Of a stretch of 64,000 bases of DNA, positions 46,604 to 59,500 are shown piece after piece. The first letter of the stretch is position 1; each line of letters begins with the position of its first letter. The translations under genes and the position numbers were made by a program. The stretch comes from Danio rerio (Eukaryota > Chordata > Actinopteri > Cypriniformes > Danionidae). The stretch lies in NCBI RefSeq assembly GCF_049306965.1, contig NC_133183.1:27203501-27267500 (forward strand). Direction: 5' to 3'. A model generated the notes under the pieces. The model was not told the DNA's origin and did no database searches. It saw only the letters and a program-made list of their open reading frames with translations.

Positions 46604-49078
46604 CGAACAAGAAAAACGTATGATAACAGTCCAAAAACAAGTACAGTCAAATTTATATGTTATAGAAAAATATCATATACAAATAAAAAAAAAGAGTAAA
46701 AAAAATCAACAGAAGCAATACATTTTGTTGAAATTTTGTAGGTTGTAATTTTTTAAAAATATTTTACTTAAATTTAATTGTATTATCTCTTAATTTCTAA
46801 ATATGTTTGGTGACTAAAATATTATTGAATAAATATATCTGTTTAATGTTTTGTTTAAATGCACCAAAATACATTGCCTAATATATTCACTGAGAAAAAT
46901 ATTCATTTAAAAAATGGGGTGTATTCAATTATGCTGAGTACTGTATATTAGATTATTAGATTAGATTACTATTAGATTGGGGTTAGTGTTAGTGTAAATT
47001 GACATGTACTTGCAATGTTTTTTATAGTCAGTTCAATGTATGTTAAAGGAGCAGTATCAACAGATACTATATAGTATATATACTATACTATATAGTGTGA
47101 ACTGGACTTTAAAAGAAAATAATAAAAAAAAGAATAAAAAAAAAAGAGAATAAGCAGACCGTCTACAAATACTCAAATGGCCCATCAAAATAAAGTGTTT
47201 TTGTAAAAATCAGTAAAGTTATTTGAAATTGTATTAAGATTTCACAAGTTTTTACTGATTTTTTTATTTTATATAAACTATGCATGCATCTTTGGTGAGC
47301 AATTGGCTTCTTTAAAAAAAAAAAAAAAGAAAAAAAAAAAAAGAAAAGAAAAATCATATTGATCCTAAAAGTTAATTAACTTCTTTGCTCTTTTTAATAA
47401 ATCATGCTCACAATACAAAAAAATAAATAAAAAAATGGATTTAACAACAAATGAACCAAATCTTACCATATAGCCAGAATTCAATGAAACAAGGGAATAA
47501 ATTATTATAATGTAAGATTAACTTAACTGCCTGCTCTACCAAATGACTGACCATATTTTGACTGTTTTAAAATAATGACTGTTGAAGTCATTAAAAGAAT
47601 AACTGTTTTAAATAATAGTTTACATTACACAGTTCTGTTGCACTACTGCGCTTGTGGTTTTATTGTAAAAAAAAACAAAAAGAAAACATGTTAAACAAGA
47701 ATCTAAAAATATTTTATAGCAAACTTAAAAAAATAAAGGTGATTTAGTATTCAAAAATGTTTAATTTTTAATATTTTTTAAATAAATTGGTCTAAAACTT
47801 CATATTTTCAGATTTTAATAGTATAAGTATTAATTCCAGTATTTTTACCATAAACCGACATATCAGCCATTTGGTAAATGTTGATATTTTAGAAATTATG
47901 GGATGTTGAAATAAAAATGCATTGAGTGTCTTAACTAGCGACATTAAGTTAAGAAATGCATTTCAGTTTTTTTCTTGGTGGAGTATTTAAAGGATATTTA
48001 AAAATGCTCCATGTAAACCATTTTCACTTTTCACATATTTACTTTTTTTTAGTTAATACTTATAAATGGTTTTAGTTTTCTGATTTCAGTAAGAGACTTA
48101 ACCATGATTTTTACTCAATGTGGTTTCACTGATGAATATAGAACATCCAACACATTGTTTTCCCTTTCCTTCCTCCAGATTCGACAAATCTCATATTTAT
48201 GCCCATTTAGAGAGTAAAAGATTGGGGAAGAAAACATACAAAGAGCAGTATGTGTATATTTACAGGTAAAAAAAAAATTAAATATACACAGATTTGTATA
48301 CCCATTATAATGAAAGTGATCTGCAGTGAACATAATTGTTGTGTTGACAGAAAAGACATGCTACAGGTGCAAGAGCAATACGAGCACCCAGAGGTCAATG
48401 AAAGTGCATCAGAAGTCTTTTCCAGAGAGCCCTTCATCATACTGGTCCACTCTCCAACAACCTGTAAGTCTCATAATACCAGCAGAATAAAACAGCATGC
48501 ATATGTTTGATCTGATTGGTTGTGTCTTCTTACAGTGGTGAAGAATTTTGTCCTGATTGGTCAGCACACCTCTCCTAAGAGTGCAATGAAAGAAATGGAT
48601 TCACTGTACGAGGTCTTTCAAACCGTCAAGAAGAAATGGAAAACTGAGGTACAGCAAACATATTTAATGTATAATAAATGCAGTTGAAGAGAAAACTGTT
48701 AGCTCTCCTGTTTATTCTTTTTCAAAGATTTCCTAAGTGGCCCCCTTTTTTTTTTTTTTTTTTTACAAATTTTTAATATAAGTTGAGATAACTAAAAAAG
48801 TTAATTTGATTCAACTAAAGAATTAAGTCAGCAAGATTTTTTTTATAGTGCAGTAGTTTAACTAACTAATTTCTTTTGTCTTTGCTATGATGAAAATACA
48901 TAATATTTTACTAGTTATTTTGCAAGATACGAGTATTCAGCTTTAAGTACAGTTTACAGGCTTAACTTTGTTAATCAGGTTAACTAGGTATGTTAAGTTA
49001 ATTAGAAAAGTCATTGTATAACAATGGTTAGTTCTGTAGCCAATTGAATAAGATAATTTCCTAATGAGGCTAATATTA

Positions 49079-49131
<53 letters not shown>

Positions 49132-50995
49132 AAAAAACGCTTCTATTCCAGCCTAACTAAAAGAAATAATACTTTCTCTAGATGAAAAAATGAGTTTAGA
49201 TGCAAACAGTAATTTCACTTTTATGGCACAGGATAAGTCCTTCTCATGGTCTTTAAAGTGAAATGACTCAACATAAACACAGGAGGCTGAGAAAAAGATT
49301 AATTTTCTATGGAAATTTCAGATGTCACTCTTCAAATGTAACAGGAAAATGTCCTTGCTTTTTTATACACCACTTGGGAAATTTTGAAAAACTAATAAAA
49401 TTTCACAAGAGAGCTAATTATTTGGATTTTAATTATACATACGTATCCAATATATTAGATTGTATACAGTGACCAGTAAAAATAATTAATAGATTTTTTA
49501 CCAATTTTATCAATATTCATTAGCATAATAGTATGTTTACGTAACATCACCTAACATCTGCAAAAAAATAAAAAATAAACAAATAAAATTAAAATAAAAT
49601 CAAAAACTAAAAATTTAAGTAAATTTCATATTTAAATGGCTCTGTTAGTTTCTGCTCTTGATAAAATGTTGTTTATATTTTCCCCCAAACATTTTTATTT
49701 TTACACCACAGTCTTAAACTTTTTGTTCAAATTAATGCAATTGTACTATTTTCCTTTCTGATGGCCTCTCTGTATGTTTGTATCATTCTTATCTAGAATG
49801 TGATGTTTCTGGGAGACTTAAATGCCGCCTGCAACTACGTCACTAATAAAGGACTGAGAAATGTGCGTCTCAGGAGTGACCCAAAGTTCCACTGGTTGAT
49901 CAGAGACGAACAAGACACTACAGTGCGTGAAAAAACACGCTGCGCTTATGACAGGTACAGCAAACCAACACAGTGATGTTAAAGACAACAAAGCGCTGCA
50001 GGGATGACATTATATTGTAGGCCAAATCAGAGGATTGCATCACTTCTTCAGCAGTACTGGTTGGAAATGTTTTCCATAAGGATAAGTCTTTCTCCTCAAC
50101 AACAAAAAATACCCTTGTTAAAATAAGCCATAAACCACAATCAGCAAGTCATTTAAAAACTTTTCATCAAAATTGTCTCAAAACTATTGAACAAACAAGT
50201 TTGAAAAACTTTTTTGATTCACTTAAAGTGCAAATATTTCTCAAGTGATGTTTAATAAAGCAAGGAATTTTTCACAGAAAGAATGTGGAGCTAAAAAAAA
50301 TAGATAAGAATAAACTTAGCTTGATGTGACTTTCTAATGGCCTGGATATTTCAAATATTATATACTGTAGAATAATTAGCAATGTGAACGAAAACAAAAA
50401 AAGGACTAAAATTAGATGAGTTTTCTAGTCTGTACACCCTTTTGAGCTGCTTGTAAGCAAACAATACTTTATAACATCTAAAAGCACAAGTCAGACAGTA
50501 CTGATGTTGTACATGTTGTAGAAAAAAATAATTCTTGAGCAAGACCTTTAAAAAAAAAACTGACTTGAGGGCAAATAAAACATTATTTTTAGGTCTTGGG
50601 ACTCATTCCTGCTGCTCTGAGTCAGACATACATTTAGCATATATCATTTCTTTTATTATACTTCACAGTTTCACAATGCCATGCCGATAAATATTTGATA
50701 ACCCTTCTGTTCAATCTTTCTGAAAACCCTCTGAAGGATTATTATTCATGGAAAAGAGCTCATTTCTGGGATAGTTCCGGAATCCGCTCAACCGTTCAAC
50801 TTCAAACAGGAATTTAATCTCTCTGAGGAAGAGGTAAATAATTATACTGATCTATTCATTTCTTTAAAGAGTAAGTAAAAATGTTTATTTATTTCTGTTT
50901 CTTTGCACTTATAGGCTTTGGAAGTCAGTGACCACTTTCCAGTAGAAGTGGATTTAAAAGCAAACCATCGCTACCTCCTGCGCCATGAACTGTAA
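46121..50995 (+). CDS. Secreted DNase I family endonuclease (DNase1-like)
   Basis: Eight coding exons, 292 aa: 46121-46261, 46340-46428, 48179-48265, 48351-48463, 48536-48648, 49797-49954, 50737-50833, 50915-50995. Frame is kept and junctions are GT-AG. A signal peptide (MRPPLLLCFIGLCLWTCVIS) precedes LKICAFNIQSYGE. The family's active-site residues are all present: E99 in YKEQYVYIYR, H154 in LIGQHTSP, D188 in FLGDLNAAC, D233 in CAYDR, H273 in SDHFPVEV (bovine E78, H134, D168, D212, H252). C193 and C230 can form the conserved structural disulfide. Predicted role: Ca/Mg-dependent cleavage of double-stranded DNA outside cells or in the secretory path. It ends HRYLLRHEL, lacking both the basic tail of DNase1L3 and the hydrophobic tail of DNase1L1, so I leave the paralogue name open. 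AATAAA at about 51123 is the likely polyadenylation signal. Confidence 0.93.
46526..46600. repeat. (TA)n microsatellite
   Basis: About 75 bp of TA in the intron between 46428 and 48179. Confidence 0.96.
46640..46950 (+). repeat. Dispersed repeat, copy B (reverse of 30905-31200)
   Basis: Inverted counterpart of the 30905-31200 block; here it continues to GGGGTGTATTCAATTATGCT. The edge near 46490 (GCAAAAATGGGTACACCT) may be the other end of the same element. Confidence 0.6.
46951..48170. other. DNase-like gene intron, nothing further recognised
   Basis: AT-rich with a purine-only run at 47310-47352. No extra exon or RNA found. Confidence 0.5.
48726..49130. repeat. Dispersed repeat with (TA)n tail
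   Basis: Blocks such as GTTAACTAGGTATGTTAAGTTAATTAG and TTCTGTAGCCAATTGAATAA are weakly related to 19690-19740 and 22195-22250 (ACTTGCC-AATTAA region). (TA)n spans about 49083-49127. Confidence 0.45.
49131..49790. other. DNase-like gene intron, nothing recognised
   Basis: AT-rich intron between 48648 and 49797; no further feature supported. Confidence 0.5.
49960..50730. other. DNase-like gene intron, nothing recognised
   Basis: AT-rich intron between 49954 and 50737; no further feature supported. Confidence 0.5.
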
Positions 50996-51209
50996 AATGA
51001 TACATATCTGTGAAAACGACCTGCAAAGTACAGATACTAATTTTAAATAATTATCAGCCTGATACTGTGATCATTTATTGCTACAGGACTGTTGCTACTT
51101 GGAAGGACATTGTGTATCGACAAATAAAAACGTTTTATATTTTATTCGTTTTAGTTCCCTAAATATGAACTGTTCTTAAAAGACCTTTTGCTTGTGTGAA
51201 AGATATATT

Positions 51210-51522
51210 GGTCACACTTTACAATAAGGTTCATTAGTTAATGTTAATTACTGCATTTACTAACATGAACAAACAATGAACAATACATTTACTACTATAT
51301 TTGTTCATGTTAGTTAATGTTAGTTAATGAAAATACAGTAGTTTATCGTTAGTTCATGTTAAATCATGGTGCACTAACTAATGTTAACAAGCATGGACTT
51401 GGATGTTAATAATGCATTAGTAAGTGTTCAATTATGATTAATAAATGCTGTAGATGTGTTGTTAATGATTAGTTCATTTTAGTAAATGCATTAACTAATG
51501 AACCTTATTGTAAAGTCTTACC
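51210..51522. mobile_element. Inverted-repeat MITE with GGTCACACTTTACAATAAGG ends
   Basis: The left end GGTCACACTTTACAATAAGG and right end CCTTATTGTAAAGTCTTACC are inverted copies; both then continue with TTCATTAGTTAATG. Interior repeats of GTTAATG/CATTAAC give a strong foldback. Common in cyprinid DNA. Confidence 0.8.
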
Positions 51523-51714
51523 GATATATCTCTTAAGAACACTTTTCACTATAAAGAACAGTGTGTGCAATAGAAAGATAATATATAAAACATATTATTC
51601 ATGGAACAATCAATGTCAATAAAGAACTTTAATTTTTATGAATGTATATCGGGGAAAAAAGTTATGTTTAAAAGTGTATTTACTATAAATACTATATAAA
51701 GTAGTAATAGTATG

Positions 51715-52518
51715 ATGCACTCACCGGCCACTTAAATTGGTACACCTTACTAGTATTGGGTTGGACCCATTTTGCCTTCAGAACTGCCTAAATCCTTCAT
51801 GGCAAAGACACAGTCTAGTGACTGTGGAGGCCATTGGAGTACAGTGAACTCATTGGTCATGCTCAAGAAAACAGTCTGAGATGATTCACGCTTTATGACA
51901 TGGCGCGTTATCCTGCTGGAAGTAGCCATCAGAAGATGGGTACACTGTGGTCATAAAGAGATGGACATTGCAACAATACTCAGGTAGGCTGTGGCATTGA
52001 CACAATGCTCAACAGGTACTAATGGGCACAAAGTGTGCCAAGAATATATCCAGCACACCATTACACCATTAGCAGCAGCCTGACACATTGATACAAGTAT
52101 GGATTCATGCTTTCACCAACTCTACCTGACCATCTGAATGTCGCAGCATAAATCAACACTCAGACTAGGCAACGTTTTCCCAATCTTCTATTGTTCTATT
52201 TTGATGAGCTTGTGAATTGTAGCCTCAGTTTCCTGTTGTGGCACCAGGTGTGGTCTTCTGCTGCTGTAGCCCATCTGCCTCAAGGTTCAACGTGTTGTGC
52301 ATTTAGATATGCTCTTCTGTATATTGCTGTTGTAACGAGTGGCTGTTTGAGTTACTGTTGCCTTTATCAGTTCTAACCAGTCTGGCCATTCTCCTCTGAC
52401 CTCTGGCATCATCAAGGCATTTTCCCCCACAGAACTGCCGTATATCTTCTCTTTTTTTGCAACATTCTCTGTAAACCCTAGAGATGGTTGTGCATAAATA
52501 TCCCAGTATATCTATCTA

Positions 52519-52530
<12 letters not shown>
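51715..52530 (-). mobile_element. Old DNA transposon, same family as 5478-7347
   Basis: Begins CACTCACCGGCCACTT, the complement of the right end of the 5478-7347 element, and continues through GTAAACCCTAGAGATGGTTG. It is in the opposite orientation. The far end runs into simple repeats. Confidence 0.6.
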
Positions 52531-52605
<75 letters not shown>

Positions 52606-52633
52606 GTCATGCCAATAAAGCAACTTGAACTTT

Positions 52634-52671
<38 letters not shown>
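52503..52671. repeat. Compound microsatellite (CT)n-(TA)n-(AG)n
   Basis: (CT)n at about 52518-52542, TA to about 52597, then after a 40-bp spacer a pure (GA)n at 52637-52671. Confidence 0.95.
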
Positions 52672-52673
<2 letters not shown>

Positions 52674-52679
52674 ACTATA

Positions 52680-53330
52680 AAATCTGAAATAATAAAAACC
52701 CTTTCAGATAGTTCGCAGCTATTGCTGTATATGTGTCAATAGCTGATGAACCTGTAATCTTCCTACTATTTTTAGTCAGTTTTATTTTCTGAAGAAAAAT
52801 AAATTACGTTTATAAATTGTTCTCTAATCTTGAAATCTGATGTGTAGATTGATATATTTAACATAAATCTTTTTATGCTAGTCCCTTACCCTGTTGTGAA
52901 CAAAAGAAGCAGTGAGTCTCTTGTTTTCTTTGACTCTAATTTCAATATATAATTCATGCTATTAAACCGAATACACAAATTTGCAGCAACGTAGAAGCTG
53001 TAAAAAAATCTCTTGCCCATTTTAAAAGCACAAACTAAACTGTCTGACGGAAATACGCCGAAATGCTCTGAATAAAATTACCGTGCAACTCATAAGAAGG
53101 ATGCATCAATATAGAGGCAATGTGCTGCGGTTAAACTTTGCAAACCACAACCTAGAAAATGTCATACAAGCCTGAAGTTCCTGCAGAAACACACACACAC
53201 GTGCACAAACACACTAACTATTTAGTAAGATGTAATTTATCAAGTTTGTATAGGTTAAAACACATCTATTTAACCCTTTGATTCTTATATTTAATAGTGT
53301 TTATATACAAGTGTAAATTTTTTAGTTACA
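52680..53330. other. Intergenic, nothing recognised
   Basis: Lies between the DNase-like gene and the acidic membrane protein gene. AT-rich; the promoter of the latter is expected in 53.33-53.50 kb but has no distinctive motif. Confidence 0.4.
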
Positions 53331-53501
53331 TTTTAAGGTGTTCATGTTCGTGTTTTCATGGCACTGTTTAAACAGGAAGCGATGTCACGAAGCGGTAAGC
53401 ATCACACTCTCATTTTGTCAAGTGGTGGAACATTAAGTGGAGTGTCTGTCATGTCTGTATCAGATTTTTTCTGTACGAGAAGAAATTAAATTTTAAAAAA
53501 C

Positions 53502-56500
53502 ATGGACCAAAACATTGCAGATTTTCTGACTGATGCATTCCCAGGTAAGATTTAAACTCTTTTTCACTTTGTAGCCAGTTGTGCAGTTAATTATATCTAC
53601 AACTAAATCTATTATTCAACAAGTATTGTGACTCAATAATCAATTTCTTAAAAAAAAAAAAAAAAAAGAGTCTCTTAAAAAAACATGGGCTCGGATTATA
53701 TAGAACTGAATTTGCACAGGTGTTTTTTTCATTCGGTATGTTGAATTAGATTGTGTTGTTTTTTATGTCTATAAACTTTCTGATAAAAAATGTTTCTGAT
53801 AAATACTAAATTGTACATATACCTGCTTTTTAAAACAATAAAAACAGAGCCAAACTTTGAGCATCTACATTTTGATGACGACACTGCAATGGCACACAGT
53901 GTTGATGTATCTCAAGATATGCCAGATATGGAGGACAACGAGTACAGTAACAAAGAATCCAGTGAAAGTGATTCTGAAGTAGATGACGACACCACAGCAG
54001 AAAACAATATAAACACATCTCAAAATGCACCAGATATGGAGGACGACAACAACAGTAACCAAACATCCAGTGAATCTGACTATGAAGTAGATTTTGAGAG
54101 TAAAAATAGTGATCGTTTGCACTCTGATGATGACACCACAGCAGCAAACAATATAAATACACCTCAAAATGAGGCAGATATAGAGAACGACAACAACAGT
54201 GACCAAGAATCCAGTGAATCGGACTCTGAAGTAGATTTTGAGAGTAAAAATATTGAACGTTTGCACTGTGATGATGAAACCACAACAGAACACAGCATAA
54301 ACACACCTCAAAATGCAGCAGATATGCAGGACAATGAAAAAAATAACAGAGAGTACAGTGGAACTGAGTTTGACTTAGATTTGGAGTGTAAAAATAGAGA
54401 AGAGGAAATTAAAAACTGTCCAGAGAACAATAGCGACTTCTCATTAGATGAACAAAACATGAAGCCAGGATCTACGCTTGGTGGTTCATTGGATGACAAC
54501 AATTCAGATGAAAATAAGACACCGACCCAAGATCAGCAATTAAGCTTGCATGATGAGGAAAGTAGAGAGGATGGATTCGAAGATATCCATCAAGCTGAAA
54601 ATGACAATATGCAGAAAATGGCCCTTCAAAAAGAGCCTCTACTTGATTTGGATACAATGAGGTCTCACAAGAAGTCCACTTCCCATCTGTTGTCCCACCA
54701 GATGGTGGATGAATCTGAAAATGAGAGCTCAACATCAGAAGAGGACACGGTGGAGCTGAAGAGCACAAAGGATGATAATAAACTCTACTGTCTTGGCTCA
54801 ACATTGCAAGACTGGCCTGTAGAATCAATAGAGGTCCAGTCTGGGGATGAATTGAAAGAGTTTACAGAAGACGATCTTGAGAGAGAAGAGGAAGGCTTAG
54901 CAGAATATCCCTCTGATCTGTCTCGAAGTGATAGTGGAGACAGTGGTGAAGGTCAAACCATGGACACCAAGCTAGACGATGGCTTAGGTTGGTCAGGTGA
55001 GATGAAGATGGAAGAACTGACCATGAGTTACCAAGCTGTAACTTTAAGAAAAGATGCTGAAGACGTAAGTGTGGATCATGCAGACGTGCCTACATGTGTC
55101 AAGAATGAGGATCTGAATGAGACGACCACATCTAGGAAATCTGATGACACTTTATTCCGGATAAAGCAGGTCAGTTTTAGAGATGACCATTATAGCAGTG
55201 AGATTTCGATTGCTGGGGAAAGTCCTGATTTTGAGATCGCTGCAAATGTCCAATCTAAATCCAGTGCTTCCTACAAGAACGTGCAGCCCGAATATGATGG
55301 CGATATCAGCTGCGATGGTGACTACTGCAAAATCCAAGACGAAAAACCTGATTTGCCATTCCAAACAGAGAAAAACAAGCCAACTCTCCTGAAACAAGAT
55401 CACACCTTCATTGAGGATTTTTCAACAGATGTTGAGCTTAAAGTAGGGGATGTTCTAGTCACAGATTCAGAGAAATGTGATGTAAGTTCCTCAAGCATTC
55501 ATCCAGGATCTAAAAAGGGAGGTTTACCTGAGAGACATTCAACTGAAACCTGCAGTAGTAAGTTATATTCATCAGAGGCCTGCAAATCAAAAGATAACAG
55601 TGAAGACATCACCGTTTTGTTACCTGGAACATTTTGGTCTGTGATGGATGAGGACAACCTGAAGTTTGATGAATATGACTGGGATATTAATGGGGAAGAA
55701 GCTCTCTGTGATGAAGAGGACAGTCTCCTGGAAGATCTGGAGAATGAAGGAGAGGGGTCCGAAAGAGACTGGGAGAAAGAAAAGGAAAGAATTAAAGCAT
55801 TTAACAAATACTACAACACTGTTGAAGGCGAGGAAAACAAAGGTACATGTTTTTTTGTTATATTTTAAAGGTACTTGCATAAATATGTGCTTTGATTGAT
55901 CAGATTGCAAGTAAACGAAGGAGACCCATTCCCATTTGCACCTAATGTTTTAACCTTCTTTGTCAACTTTCCTGTCTTATTCAGATTGTATATTTAAAGT
56001 GACACACAATAGAACTGCAGATTACTCTTAAAGTCCACCCAGAAATTGAAAATGTGTCCAATCAACGTGCCGTTTCAATCCACTGAGATTTATTTTAAAT
56101 CAAATGCAAGAGCTCCCTCATCCTCCATACACAGCAACAGTCTGGAGGAACCAAAAGGAAACAAAAAAAAAAACATTGTCAAAACATTTTATCTGACTTC
56201 AGTGGTTCAACTGTAATCATACAAAGCTCCAAGTACACTTATGAAACCTTTACTGAGTTTTTTTGGCACCTAACATTGCTATTGCTTCGTTTGATTAGGA
56301 CTAAACCGCTAAAGCCACACGGAACGTTTCTACAATGTTCTTTGGGTTTTTTTCTGGACTTTGAATGTCTCTGAACTATTGCTGTCTTTGATATAAGACA
56401 GATATCTTAAATTTTATCTAAAACATATTAATTTATGTTCCAAATATGAAAGAAGGTCTTAGCGGATTTATAACTTAAGTACATGAGGGCAAGTAATTAA

Positions 56501-59500
56501 TAACATAATTATCATTTTTTTGGGTGAACTGATACTTTAATTATGACATAATTAATATCTTAAAGGATTAAAAAAAAAAAAAAAGCAATTAACAGCTTGT
56601 ATAATCCTTTCATAACAACAGATCGAACCCCACTAGTGACATTTTGTTTGGAGCCAAAATACTCTCTGTATGAGGAGGAAAGTGACAGGTAAGATGGCTT
56701 CCATAGTTTTGACATTGAAAATGTAAATAAAATGTTTTGTAAAACACATATCTTTAGTTAGTTTAGTGCAATAAGCTCATACATTTGATTTGTGTGTGGG
56801 ATGTTGCCGTTTACACAGCAGTGAAGAGGATCTTAACACAAAATGTTGCATGTATGAGCAGCATCCTTCAGAATCGAGTTTATTCCAAGACCAAAGCAAC
56901 AACGACAACAGCAGACAAGCTTCAGACACTTTAGAAAATATTAGTGCACTTCTGAGGGATGAGGACAATGTAATGTTTGACGAATACGATTACGGTATTG
57001 GCGAAGAAGAGTTTTATAAAACAAACTCAAGTAAGACGATCCTTGATGATGAGGATGATTTCTTGGAGAAGTTGAAAATCGAAATAGAGAGAGAAATGCA
57101 ACAAGAAAGAACTGAAGCATTAAACAAATTCTATGAAGAGTCTGGTCAAGAAAAACACAAAGGTAAGTATGGTTTTTGGGAAAGAAACTAATACTTATAT
57201 TTGCATTATATTTAACTAACACTTATATTTGGTAGTTACTACAAAAAGTGACAGTAAAGCCATTTACGACACTACAAATTGTTTTCTTTTAAACATTATA
57301 TTTAGTCCTGTGTTTTCATCATTGATATTGAAGGATGAAAGATCAAGTAACACCAAAGACTAAAATTTCAGGAATAAATTATATTTCAACATTTAAAAGA
57401 AAGATTTAAAAGATTTAAAAGTCATAAAGGCCTTAAAGTTTACATATTAGATATGTTGTAAAATGATGTACATGAACAAAATGTAATGTAATTTCCTCTC
57501 TGGACAGTAACAGACAGAAGTCAGAAAGGTCTGTATGGGCTGCATCAAGATTCTCAAAACGAGGAAGATAATGAGAGGTAAGATGAATTTAATTAAGCTT
57601 TAAATACAACTCATGTTTCAGATTTGTAAATTAGTTTTTGACATTGCCGTGCAGCAGTGAACAGGAATCATACACAGAAGAGGATACTTCCAGAGCTCTA
57701 AAGATAAAGGTGAGAGGTTAAGACATAGCACAAAGTAATTAAGAAATTGCAAAGTGTCACTATCTTACGGCTCACTGCGTGTTTCAGGACCAAAGTGATT
57801 CTGATGAACCACACGAGAGACGCTTGTACACAGGAAGGCCCAAAGTCTTACTTAAAGGCTTACAAAGGGCAGACAAGCAGCTGAAGGAACCGCGCAAGAG
57901 AAATAAGGTAAATATTAAACTGAAAGATTAAAAAAGAAAAAGTTTGACCAAAAATAAAACCTCTATAAACAAAATTGAAAAAGGTCATATTTTAGTTCAA
58001 TTTTTAATTTGGGCACAGGTTTGAAAAAAGTGTTTTTTTGTCCTCATAAGCATAAACATATTTGCATTTTAAGTGCAGAAATAACAACAGAGTTCATCTA
58101 CAGTAAATAATGTAGAAAATGTGCGGACATTCATCATATAAACAGCTATGTAGGTTCTGAGATTGCCATTATTCAAGTACAATGCAATTTACTGCATTTA
58201 ATCAGGCTGTGCAGTAAATCAGCACTGAAGGTTTTCTCCTATATTATGTTTACATCCATCCAAGGTCAAAAAATACAACATTTATCATACTACAAACTGC
58301 ACGATCAGCCATTTTCTTACATTATTTGAAATGGATCATTCAAGAACTCAGAGCCTCATTTATAAAATGTGCAGACATATTATTTTTCTCTTGCACACAT
58401 ACACTAAAATACATACACATTATACAGATTTAAAAAATGCTGTTTGAGGTTTAAAAAGTGTTTAGCATGCAAAAGGTTCTGCGTTGTGAGAACAATAATA
58501 AGGATGGCATTAAAGGGATAGTTCACCTAAATTGTGCACTGAAAGTATTCTCATAGCTTGATAATATTCTGATTGAACCGCTGAAGGCATGTGGTCTGTG
58601 GATTTTGTGGTGTTTCTATGGACTTTGAACAAGTTAGAAACATTGCCAGCAGATTCGAATGTTATCACTCGATTGAATGGGGATTATTAGTGATTATCAG
58701 CTGATAGATATGGGCCAGTAGGGGCCTTCTGCCTCTACTAGTAGGTTCAGAAGGCTGTTATCCACATGGTTATTTGGCTATAGATCATATACAACTGAGG
58801 CTGGAAGTTAACGAGAATTTTTTTATATTATTCCTTAAATTTTCCATGAATTGAATTTTAATAACATCTATATTCCCACCCCAACTGTTAACAGTAATGT
58901 AAAAACATATCTGCCTCTGGAGTCTTCTCTATAGATTATATAGCAGTATAGCTGATTAACCATTTGAATGGATGATAACAGCTTTCAAGGCCTATCAGTA
59001 GGCGCAGAAGTCCCCTGCTGGCCCATATCTATCAGCTGATAACCACTAATACCGTCCATTCAATCAAGTGATAACATTCGAAGCGGTTGACATTGCTGTC
59101 TATGGAGGATGAGGAAGCTCTCGGATCTAAAATGTCTTAATTTATATTCTGAAAATGAACAAAGGTTACTCAGGTTTGGAATCACATGAGGGTAATTAAA
59201 TAATAGTTGGTGCATGCTTTTGAACGTATGTTGCACAAATTCAACCGAAAAAAAAACTAAGTTAGTGGTTGCTGCATGATTGTGTTGCTTCAAGTCCTTT
59301 TCATTTGAAAGTGTTTGCAAAACAGATCTGTTTTTACAGCACAATAAAAAGTGTCTTTGTTATATGCAGACCAAAAAAAACTCTTCCAGGCCTCAGATCC
59401 AATTGTAGTTTTTGAGTGTCTATGTGGGCATTGTTTACAGGCAGCCAATGAAGATCATATAGACAGACATTATGCCTTTATTGTGATAGGACAGGATATG

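Noticed and set aside
53830-54311. Two minus-strand frames of about 150 codons over the acidic exon
   Set aside because: They are mirror frames of the tandem coding repeats; their Cys/Tyr-rich periodicity is produced by the plus-strand GAT/GAC and AGT codons.
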